This document shows, piece by piece, positions 1-8,400 of a DNA stretch of 11,179 bases. The DNA lies in the NCBI GenBank assembly GCA_964431105.1, contig CAYSIR010000132.1, positions 1 through 11,179 of the forward strand. The letters are read 5' to 3'. The position numbers and the translations under genes are program-made. The DNA is from RECH01 sp964431105 (GTDB lineage: Bacteria > Cyanobacteriota > Cyanobacteriia > RECH01). The number at the start of each line of letters is the position of its first letter. Within the stretch, counting starts at the first letter, position 1. Under the pieces are notes generated by a model, which ran no database searches, was not told the origin of the DNA, and saw only the letters and a list, made by a program, of their open reading frames with translations.

Positions 1-33
1 TGCTGTTTGACCGGAGAATCCCCCGTTTTCTAA
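1..33 (+). CDS. Possible C-terminal tail of a TnpB-like protein (partial)
   Basis: Reading frame 1 gives CCLTGESPVF followed by TAA at 31-33, so the stop falls in the loop of the hairpin described at 19-41. Overlap of the tnpB 3' end with the element's terminal hairpin is typical of IS200/IS605-group elements, where the omega RNA overlaps the end of the gene. Only ten residues are visible, far too few for a domain call. The assignment depends entirely on the adjoining element-end motif, and the frame could be open by chance. Confidence 0.28.
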   Translation, partial: CCLTGESPVF

Positions 34-50
34 ACGGGGGAGTATGTCAA
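1..50 (+). mobile_element. Probable right end of an IS200/IS605-type (TnpB) element
   Basis: Positions 19-28 and 32-41 form a 10-bp perfect stem (TCCCCCGTTT / AAACGGGGGA) with a three-base loop, preceded by GAA and followed by GTATGTCAA, ending at 50. From memory, many IS200/IS605 and solo TnpB (IS1341-like) elements end with a GAATCCC hairpin and a GGGAG..TGTCAA tail. This segment is also the 3' end of the TnpB omega RNA. If so, the element body lies left of the window, the boundary is after position 50, and the bases from 51 on would be the guide or target flank. The hairpin could alternatively be a plain transcription terminator, but it has no T-run. The call rests on motif resemblance only. 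Confidence 0.45.
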
Positions 51-200
51 ATGAACATTGCGGCGAGTCATGCCATTGGGCGATCGCTGTAGATGACAGA
101 TCAACCAGGTTATAACCCACCTCACCAGCCGCCACTAACCGCTACTAAAATGGTTGAAGTGTCATCTTGAAAATAGGCGCATTCAGTATAAGGGGTAAGC

Positions 201-560
201 ATGGACGCAAGAAATGTGTTGGGAGAATCGCTAGAAGCCTGCTGTGCTGATCCAATGACAGGCTTTTATCGAGACGGTAAGTGCAATACGGGCGCTGGCG
301 ATGTAGGGGCGCACGTCGTGTGTGCCCAGATGACGGAAGAATTTCTAGCCTTCACAAAAGTACGCGGCAATGACCTTAGTACGCCCATGCCGATGTTTCA
401 GTTTCCGGGGTTGAAACCGGGCGATCGCTGGTGTTTGTGTGCATCGCGCTGGAAAGAAGCCATGGATGCCGGAGTAGCGCCGCCAGTCGTGTTATCTGCC
501 ACCCATGCATCGGCGTTGGAATACGTCTCTTTAGATGAACTGAAACAATACGCAGAGTGA
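201..560 (+). CDS. DUF2237 family protein
   Basis: This is a complete 119-residue protein of the DUF2237 family, small bacterial proteins whose biochemical role I do not know. The family signature covers nearly the whole length: NVLG (5-8), DPMTGFYRDG (17-26), CNTG (28-31), DVGAHVVCA (34-42), GNDLSTP (56-62), FPGLKPGDRWCLCASRW (68-84), the AGVAPPVVL stretch (90-98) and ATH (100-102). Six cysteines (14, 15, 28, 41, 78, 80) include a CxC pair inside the most conserved block. There is no signal peptide or membrane segment, so it is probably cytoplasmic. The start is firm: an in-frame TAA at 189-191 excludes extension, and AAGGGG at 190-195 is a good Shine-Dalgarno five bases before the ATG. No convincing promoter was found in 51-200; a perfect 10-bp palindrome GGTTATAACC lies at 108-117. 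A 24-bp inverted repeat begins 42 bases after the stop. It appears monocistronic. A HIP1 site (421-428) lies in the coding sequence. Confidence 0.92.
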   Translation: MDARNVLGESLEACCADPMTGFYRDGKCNTGAGDVGAHVVCAQMTEEFLAFTKVRGNDLSTPMPMFQFPGLKPGDRWCLCASRWKEAMDAGVAPPVVLSATHASALEYVSLDELKQYAE

Positions 561-602
561 CCTAGAGTACGGACGTTTCAGAGGTTCTTGGAGCGGTTTC
601 AT

Positions 603-653
603 GTCAAGAGTTCGGGTGGCGTGGGCGTTGCCCACGCCACCCGAACTCTTGAC
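603..653. repeat. Perfect 24-bp inverted repeat with 3-base loop
   Basis: Positions 603-626 are the exact reverse complement of 630-653, leaving only GTT (627-629) as loop. The inner part is GGGTGGCGTGGGC pairing with GCCCACGCCACCC. It begins 42 bases after the DUF2237 stop codon. There is no T-run on either side, so it is not a textbook intrinsic terminator, though such a stable hairpin would protect a 3' end and could slow polymerase. Its perfection and symmetry suggest a dispersed intergenic palindromic element; GTGGGC..GCCCAC palindromes are, from memory, common between cyanobacterial genes. The inverted repeat is certain; its role is not. Confidence 0.85.
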
Positions 654-666
654 CAGTGGAGCTATC

Positions 667-833
667 CATTACGCAGATCTCGCTGAAACCCGCATTCCTT
701 GATTCAAAAACGAGGATTCTGAATAACCCTTAGAAAGGTTGTGAGGCAAAAGGTCTGGCGACTTTTGCGTAATGCATAGACCAATGGAGGACGACCCTTG
801 GAGTGCTGCACTGAGATAATGGCACCATTGGTC
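667..833. other. Intergenic stretch with two consecutive stem-forming inverted repeats
   Basis: No gene is recognised between the DUF2237 hairpin and the tRNA. Two 9-bp perfect inverted repeats lie end to end. CATTACGCA (667-675) pairs with TGCGTAATG (766-774), closing a 90-base interior that contains a small AACC/GGTT hairpin (725-740). Four bases later GACCAATGG (779-787) pairs with CCATTGGTC (825-833), enclosing a small AGTG-ctg-CACT hairpin. This could be a structured RNA or the remains of small mobile palindromes. Strand and transcription are unknown, and short inverted repeats arise by chance fairly often. Confidence 0.3.
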
Positions 834-878
834 AACTCGAACCCATGAGCCACTTAGCACTAGAAAGTGCGGTTTCCA

Positions 879-951
879 TGGAGAATAGGGGATTCGAACC
901 CCTTACCTCTGCGGTGCGATCGCAGCGCTCTACCAACTGAGCTAATTCCCC
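879..951 (-). tRNA. tRNA-Ala, anticodon CGC
   Basis: The 73-base gene folds as a standard cloverleaf. The acceptor stem GGGGAAT/ATTCTCC has the G3-U70 wobble that is the alanine identity element. The D arm is GCTC-AGTTGGTA-GAGC, the anticodon stem CTGCG/CGCAG, and the T arm AGGGG-TTCGAAT-CCCCT, with discriminator A73. The seven-base anticodon loop ATCGCAC gives anticodon CGC (plus-strand 916-918), reading GCG alanine codons. The CCA end is not encoded: the three bases after A73 are TGG. A HIP1 octamer (916-923) covers positions 29-36, including the anticodon. A small hairpin (857-870, GCACT/AGTGC) follows nine bases after the 3' end without a T-run, so it is a weak terminator candidate at best. 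It stands alone, opposite in strand to both protein genes. Confidence 0.97.
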
Positions 952-959
952 ATAGCCAA

Positions 960-989
960 ATTCTACCACTGACGTCTGGTTTGACCAGA
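960..989 (-). promoter_or_regulatory. Candidate promoter of tRNA-Ala(CGC)
   Basis: On the minus strand TAGAAT (960-965) is one base off the consensus -10 box and lies eight bases before the mature tRNA 5' end, a fitting distance for a very short leader. Seventeen bases further upstream the -35 position reads CTGGTC (983-988), a poor match. An inverted repeat TCTGGT-ttg-ACCAGA (975-989) overlaps that -35 site and could be an operator, or chance. Confidence 0.35.
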
Positions 990-1097
990 TGTGCAGTACC
1001 CTGATTTCCAACAGGCGCGACACCATTGAGTGAAATGGCATCTAAAAATAATCATTAGTTGAAAGACAAGTATCCAGCTTCTGAACGATACAATCCA

Positions 1098-1165
1098 TGG
1101 GGCGATCGAATATATCGGCTTCTCGACAGCGACTCAGACGGCATACGAGTCTGTCATTCGCCCCA
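1098..1165. other. Nested inverted repeat in the spacer
   Basis: TGGGGCGA (1098-1105) is the perfect reverse complement of TCGCCCCA (1158-1165). Inside, CAGAC (1135-1139) pairs with GTCTG (1149-1153). The outer stem encloses 52 bases, so the element could fold into a closed stem with at least one inner hairpin. No T-run follows. It could be a small structured RNA domain, a protein-binding site, or coincidence. Confidence 0.25.
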
Positions 1166-2215
1166 GGAACTCCCATCCGATGAGATACGTCCCTGCAATA
1201 GAAACTAGGAAACAACGGAAACCAACCCTGTGCTGGTAAATACGGAGACGATGCGCTAAGTGGTAGGGCGACGTTCACCCATCTTCCGCAGCTTTACGCC
1301 CCACACTGCGGCATTCGCCACCCTGCTGCTCTTACATCGGCGATGCTCAATGTATCCCTAGGCAATTAACCCCCAGATATTGTCAACATTACCCTTGAGA
1401 TAGCACCCATGGGCAATGCTTTGCCAAAAGCAGCTTAGGCCATTTCGCTGCGTTTATGAACGCTTTGGGAAGGCTAATGGTCACTTTTGGATAAATCGAG
1501 TATCCTTCGCCTTGATGCTAAATACTCCTGAAAAGCGCTTTGCCCCGCTCTAAAATTGCGCGATCGCTCCCTTGCTGACTTTGAACCGGTGACGAGAGAA
1601 TCTTGCATGAGTCAGAATCATTTCTGCCTGCCCCCACAAAACCCGTGACCATCCGGCACGCTGCATCATTACATCTCATCAGTCGATATTAACCCAGATT
1701 AGCCATGGCACTGAAGTGTATCAACCCTGACGCCCTCAGTCAGCCACTCCAGCGTTGTCAAGAACTGTCGTTGAACCCTAGCGCGTGTTAAGTAACCAGG
1801 ACATTCCGGGTAGCCTATCCTAGGCTTTGTTTAAGCGTTGTCCCAGTTGTTTGACCCACCCAGGCTTGAAGAGCAACGCCAGAAGTGCTTGAACGCCCCG
1901 ATTGCGATCGCCCGTCATTTTTTTTACAGCGCATCACTATCTAGTACACAGCTAGATCGGGTGCATCCGGGTCGGCAACCTTCTAATTCCCTATTGCGCC
2001 CCAAAGGATGGGTGAGCCTAGCAGCACCATCTTGCAAAGATGTGTCCCCCATGCTTATGTGGTGGTTTTGAAGGCTTTGGGCTACTATATATAGCGATTT
2101 ACAGCGATCGCAGCATCAGACTTGCCTTACGGTTGCCTACGTTGCGGCCATTCTTAAATATAGCCTCAGCACAATTGTTCATAGGAAATCGGGCGATACG
2201 GGTTGGTTAGTCAGA

Positions 2216-2254
2216 AAGAGCCGTCCAACAGACTAAGTTCCTAAATCGGCTCTT
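2216..2254. other. 8-bp inverted repeat upstream of the RTX gene
   Basis: AAGAGCCG (2216-2223) pairs perfectly with CGGCTCTT (2247-2254) around a 23-base loop, and a T6 tract follows at 2272-2277, about 18 bases after the stem. The loop is long and the T-run distant, so an intrinsic terminator is unlikely. It lies 215 bases before the RTX start, where a regulator-binding site or leader structure would be plausible. Function is not shown by the sequence. Confidence 0.22.
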
Positions 2255-2468
2255 GAGAATCATATCAGATGTTTTTTATTTGGTTTTTAACGCATGACGG
2301 ATCAATGGCGCGGCTCAGGTGGCGGGATGACCCACACATATCCAGCTTGGGCGATCGGGGTCGCAGTACAGGTCATGCGTGTTCTAGTCATTAGCTCATT
2401 TCTAGAGATTTAGTTCTCTGTTTATTCAATCAGTCAACAAGTAGGTCTTGGTAGAGGGTAACTGAACA

Positions 2469-5400
2469 ATGGCAACAATAAGAGGCGACGCCCGCAACAA
2501 CCGAATCCGGGGCACCAATCAAGCCGATCGGCTGTTTGGCTTGGGCGGTAACGATATATTACTGGGGTTAGGAGGCGATGACCTACTCGACGGAGGCAAT
2601 GGACGAGATACTTTAAGAGGCGGCGCTGGCAATGACCGCTTGATTGGTGGAAATGGCAATGATGTTCTCAACGGTGATGACGGGGCCGATCGCATGGAGG
2701 GAGGCGCTGGCAATGACCTCTACTTTGTTGATAACGTGGGCGATCGCGTCATTGAAGGGGCAGGGCAGGGGCTTGACACTGTTCGATCCTCAATTAGCTT
2801 CCGCCTCGGTGCCAATGTTGAAAACCTGGTTTTACTGGGCAATTTAGCCATTAACGGACGAGGCAATGCTTTAGCAAACCGCATTGTCGGCAATAACAAT
2901 AACAATTTTATCTTAGGCTTCGGCGGTGATGATGTCCTGAATGGCAAAAGCGGAGATGACACCATCCGAAGCGGCGCTGGAGATGACATCATTAACGGGG
3001 GGGATGGAGACGATATCCTCAGTGGTCAAGACGGCAACGATCGCATTAATGGCGGCAACGGCAACGATCGCATCAATGGCGGCAACGGCAACGATCGCAT
3101 CAATGGCGGCAACGGAGACGACATCATCAATGGGGATGCCGGCAACGATATTCTGAATGGCGGCAACGGCAATGACCTCCTACGAGGCGGGGCCGGCAAC
3201 GACCGCCTCAATGGTGGAGCAGGGAATGACATTCTCAATGGTGGAGCAGGGGATGACATCCTCAATGGTGGAGCAGGGGATGACCTCATTGATGGTGGAC
3301 TTGGGGCAGACATCATGCGTGGCGGTGCGGGTGATGACTTATTCTTCGTTGATGACAATGGCGATCGCGTCATTGAAAATGCAGATGAAGGAATAGACAC
3401 AGCACGCGCAACGGTTAGCTTCTCACTTGGCGATAATGTTGAGAATCTTACCTTACTCGGTGCTGATGCGATCGACGGCACCGGCAACGACCTAAACAAC
3501 ACCATCATTGGCAACAGCGGTGACAACATCCTGGATGGCGGTGCGGGTGATGACTATCTAGACGGTGGATCAGGTAACAATCAGTTAATCGGTGGTATCG
3601 GGAACGATACCTATGTCATCAACACCGCTGGCGACACCATTGTTGAATTGTCGGGGGGCGGCAATGATACCGTTATTACAAGATTTACAACCGTTCTCGA
3701 CCCAAACATCGAAAATCTCATCCTAGTTGGGAATGCCAACATTGATGGAACCGGCAATGCATCCAATAACCGGATTACCGGAAACGATGGCAACAACATC
3801 CTCGATGGACAAGATGGAGATGACATTCTGGACGGCGGCCTCGGTGAAGATACTTTGGTCGGGGGAGATGGCGATGATCTGTATATTCTCAATACTCTCG
3901 ACACTATTATTGAAACTCCCGATGGCGGCAATGATACAGTGCGGTCGTTCCTCAAGTCATATACGCTTGTTGAGAACCTGGAAACGCTAATCCTGGGCGG
4001 CGAAAATAACCTGCGCGGGACTGGCAATTCAGGCGATAACACCCTGATCGGAAATTCGGGCGACAATGTGCTGAGTGGCGGTCTGGGCAACGATCGCCTA
4101 GAAGGGGGCGATGGCAACGACACCCTAGACGGCGGGGCTGGCGATGACGTTATGATCGGCAGCCAGGGCAACGATGTTTACATTGTCGATAGCGCAGGCG
4201 ACGTTGTCATAGAGCTAGCTGGTGAAGGAATTGATAGCGTCGTTGCTAGCGATACCTACATCCTGGGCGACAATCTTGAAAACCTTTTCCTAGTCGGTGA
4301 TGCAGATATTGACGGTACGGGCAATGCCCTCGCGAATAGCATTGTTGGAAATAATGGAAATAATGCGCTCAGCGGTGGCGGCGGCGCAGACTATCTCATC
4401 GGTGGCAGTGGGGATGATGTTCTGGATGGCGGTGCCGGTGCAGACATAATGGAGGGCAACGCTGGCAATGATACTTATCTGGTAGATAGTATCAGCGATC
4501 GCGTCATTGAACGAGCTGGCGAAGGAATAGACCAAGTTATCGCAGACAACGTATCATTTTCACTGCCAAATCATGTTGAGAACCTTACCTTAACCGGCAC
4601 GGAAAACGCAGTCGGAACTGGAAATGCCCTCGACAACACCCTCATCGGCAATGCTGGTAGCAACACCCTCATCGGTGGAAATGGCAATGATGTTATTGAT
4701 GGTGGCGGTGGCGCAAATACGTTAATCGGCGGTGCTGGCAATGACACTTATTTTGTGCGATCGCTCAACGACGAGGTAGTCGAAGCACCCTCAGAAGGAA
4801 CTGATACCGTCTTCGCCGACATTGACTTCACCCTCGGTGGCAACATTGAAAACCTGATTTTAGTGGGTATCACTGGCAACGAAAACCTCACTGGCGTGGG
4901 CGATTCAGGCAACAATACCATCACCGGTAACGATGGGAATAACCTGATTCAAGGTCGTGAAGGAGACGATCGCATCTTTGGTGGTGCTGGCAATGATACC
5001 CTCAACGGCGGCACCGGCAACGATCGCATCTTTGGCGAAGATGGCGACGATACCTTACTCGGTGGTGCTGGCAACGATATTCTCGATGGGGGTGCCGGTG
5101 CAGACACCATGACTGGTGGCATCGGCAACGACACCTACTTTGTCGATGACAGCAGCGACGTCGTAACAGAAGCCCCCGGCGGTGGCAACGATACAGTCTT
5201 TGCCAGCGCAGACTTTACGCTGTCAGGCAATACTGAAACCCTAATTCTTGAAGATGGCGCGATCATTGGGGTTGGGGATGCCAGCAACAATACCATTATT
5301 GGTAACGATGCCTCTAACCTGTTGGATGGCGGCGCTGGCAGCGATCGCCTCGAAGGTGGACAGGGCGATGATACCTATATCGTCAACTCCTTCAACGACA

Positions 5401-8400
5401 TCATCATCGAAGACAGTGCGGCCGGAACGGATACCGTACAGGCAAGTGTGACCTACACCCTAGGCGCGAACCTTGAAAATCTAACGTTAGATCCGGCGGC
5501 GGGCGACATCGACGGTGTGGGCAATATCGAAGACAACACCATCACCGGTAATGACGGTAATAATGAACTGTTCGGCGAAGATGGCAACGACATCATTATT
5601 GGTGGGGCTGGAAATGACCTGCTGGATGGTGGAGCCGGGGTCGATCGCTTGGAGGGCGGAACTGGTAACGACACCTACGTTATCAATGATCTCAGCGACA
5701 CGATCGTGGAAACGGGGCCCGCAACCGACATCGATACCATTATTTCGAGTGTCAACCTGAGTTTGGCGGCTGATGCTGCATTCGCTGCGATCGAAAACCT
5801 GATTTTGATCGATGGCGCAACCCAGGGAACCGGCAACGACCTCAACAACAGCATCATCGGAAATGACAACGGCAATGTCCTCAGCGGTGGTTTGGGGGAT
5901 GACGTCCTGACGGGTGGGGCAGGCAATGACACCATCACGGGCGGTGCGGGTGTAGACACCATGCGTGGCGGAGATGGAGACGACAGCTACTTTGTCGATG
6001 TAGCCGGGGATGTGATTGTCGAAGCCGCTGACGAGGGCATTGATACAGTTACGTCCTCAGTCACCTATGCACTTAGCCCTAATGTCGATAACCTGATCTT
6101 GACGGGCGCAGGCAACATCAACGGAACCGGAAACAACCTCACGAATACCATCACGGGCAATGCGGGCAACAACGTCCTAGATGGTGGACTGGGTGAAGAT
6201 GTACTAATTGGTGGACTGGGCGACGATCGCTACATCGTTGATGAGGAATTTGATGAAGTTCGCGAAACCATTGGAGCCGGTGGTGGTTTGGATACGGTGG
6301 AATCTTCGGTGTCCTATACCCTTGCTGCCAATATCGAAAACCTCGAACTTACGGGAGCAACGGGGACTGAAAACCTGATCGGTGTGGGGAACGGCGGTGC
6401 CAATACCATCATCGGCAACGATGGCGATAACATTCTCGACGGTCAGGGGGGGATAGACACCCTCATTGGTGGGCTGGGCGACGATACCTACATCATTGAC
6501 ACAGCCGATGATGTGGTTACTGAATCAGTGCCTTTGACCACAGGCGGGATTGATACCGTCATCACTTCTGAAACCTATACCCTTGGGGCGAACCTCGAAA
6601 ACCTAATCTTGGCGGAAGATGCCGGTGACATCGACGGATATGGCAATGCCCAGAACAACACCATCACTGGCAATATTGGCAGCAATATTCTCGATGGCGG
6701 CGCTGGCATTGACCAACTCGAAGGCGGCGATGGCGATGACATTTACTTCGTAGATGATGAGAGCGATCGCGTTATTGAAGAACCCGGCGGCGGCACAGAC
6801 TTGGTGAACTCTGAAGTGTCCTACACCCTCGGTGCCAACGTTGAAAATCTGACGCTGCAAGGCACTGCTGTCCTTGGGATCGGCAACGAGGAAAACAACA
6901 CCATTCGCGGTAATGCCGAAGGCAATCGACTGGACGGCCGTCAGGGCGATGACCAACTAATCGGCGGGGCGGGCAACGACACTTATGTGGTGGATAGCCT
7001 GGACGATGAGGTGATCGAAACCGGCGTTGACCCATTCGACACCGTGATTTCGAGTGTCACCTACACCTTGGGCCCTAGCCTAGAAAACCTGACCCTTGCA
7101 CCCGGCAGCGGCAACATTAACGGGTTCGGCAACACCGGCAACAACACGATTCGCGGCAACACTGGCAGCAATATTCTGAATGGCTTGGAAGGTCAGGATG
7201 TGCTGATTGGCGGCGGCGGCAATGACACCTTTGTGGTCGATGACTTGGGTGATCAGGTCACGGCAACGGGCACGGGAACCGATTTGGTGATTTCCACCGT
7301 TGGCTTTACCCTTGCACCGAATCTGGAAAACCTGACGCTGCAAGGGACGGGCAATATTGTGGGTCGCGGTAACGACCTGGCCAACACCATCAACGGCAAC
7401 ACGGGCAGCAATACGTTGTTGGGTTTGGGCGGCAATGATGTGATCAACGGCGATCGCGGCAATGATTTCATCGACGGTGGCTTGAACACCGACATCATGT
7501 CTGGCGGGGAGGGCAACGATACTTATGTGGTTAATGTCAGCAGTGACCAGGTGATCGAAAGTATTCCGGATGCGATCGGGGGCACAGATACCGTCATTTC
7601 AGACGTAGCCTATACCCTTGGGGCGAATCTCGAAAACCTAATTCTGACTGACCTTGGCCCGAACCCCAACATCAACGGTGTAGGGAATGCTGCCGCTAAC
7701 ACCATCATTGGCAACAACGGCAATAATACCCTCCTCGGTCTAGACGGCAACGATACCATTCAGGGCAATGGCGGCAATGATTACATCGATGGTGGTCTAG
7801 GCGACGACGATATGGACGGGGGCGATGGCTCCGATACCTACATCGTTGATGCGCTGGGTGACGCGGTTACCGAAGCCGGAACGGGCATTGATCAGGTTAT
7901 TTCTGATGTGGCCTTCACCCTTGGCGCGAATCTTGAAAACCTAACGCTGACGGATGATGGTGCAGACTTAGACATCAACGGTGTGGGGAATGGTCTGGCC
8001 AACACCATTCTAGGCAACAGTGGCGACAATACACTGCTCGGCTTTGCGGGCGGCGATCGCTTAGAAGGTGGCGACGGCGACGACTACATCGACGGCGGCA
8101 CCGACCTCGACATCATGATCGGGGGCAACGGCAGCGATACCTACATCGTTGATGCGCTGGGTGATAGCGTCAGTGAAGCGGATACAGATGGGGTGGATTT
8201 AGTGGAGTCGGCCGTAGACTTCACCCTTGGCACTAACCTCGAAAATCTTGTACTAACGGGGACAGCCGCGATCGGGGTTGGCAATATCCTCGACAACAGC
8301 ATTACGGGCAACGACCAAGACAACACCCTGCGAGGGGACGATGGTAATGACACTATCGTTGGTGGACTTGGTAATGACCTCCTCAACGGCGGCACGGGGG

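Larger units (their letters stand above)
990..2468. other. 1.5-kb spacer without a recognisable gene
   Basis: Both strands were read. The open frames here are short (60-80 codons), resemble no family I know and lack convincing start contexts, so none is called. Visible content includes HIP1 octamers at 1560-1567, 1904-1911 and 2104-2111. Inverted repeats occur at 1098-1165 and 2216-2254, with small hairpins at 1286-1311 (CCGCAG/CTGCGG) and 1412-1425 (GGCAA-tgct-TTGCC). There is a T8 tract at 1918-1925 and a TATATATA tract at 2086-2093. The tract lies 380 bases before the RTX start, with no well-spaced -35 box. The right end must hold the RTX leader and promoter; I could not place the promoter with confidence. 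The stretch may contain decayed coding sequence or an unannotated RNA. Confidence 0.5.
2925..3329 (+). repeat. Longest run: fifteen consecutive RTX nonapeptides
   Basis: Residues 153-287 form fifteen nonapeptides without interruption (405 bp = 15 x 27), from GDDVLNGKS to GADIMRGGA, ending at GDDLFFVDD. Elsewhere in the protein arrays between linkers hold far fewer units. This run accounts for the 207-residue gap between the first and second linkers. It contains two blocks of near-identical 27-bp DNA repeats, so it probably grew by unit duplication. It should form the most extended calcium-binding beta-roll in the visible protein. Confidence 0.93.

Noticed and set aside
830..850. TCGAACCC at 837-844 resembles a T-loop of a second minus-strand tRNA.
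   Set aside because: No matching T stem, acceptor stem or anticodon arm could be drawn around it.
669..1278. Three short minus-strand frames of 63-78 codons.
   Set aside because: One runs through the tRNA gene, and none resembles a known family or has a convincing ribosome binding site.
1904..1925. CGAT-tgcg-ATCG hairpin near a T8 tract, terminator-like.
   Set aside because: The stem is only four pairs and includes the HIP1 palindrome; it is also not downstream of any recognised gene.
1838..2071. A 77-codon plus-strand frame.
   Set aside because: Composition is unlike the neighbouring genes, there is no family resemblance, and the upstream context is weak.
2481..2489. RGD tripeptide at residues 5-7 of the RTX protein and again later.
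   Set aside because: Arg-Gly-Asp arises readily from the RTX pattern (RGDxGND), so integrin-type binding is not supported.
3033..3287. Regular direct repeats that could suggest a CRISPR array.
   Set aside because: Repeats are contiguous 27-bp coding units without unique spacers and lie in frame within a protein gene.
2644..3396. Plus-strand frames rich in repeated TATIASMA and VEQGMTSS units.
   Set aside because: They overlap the main RTX frame and merely read its 27-bp repeats in a shifted frame.
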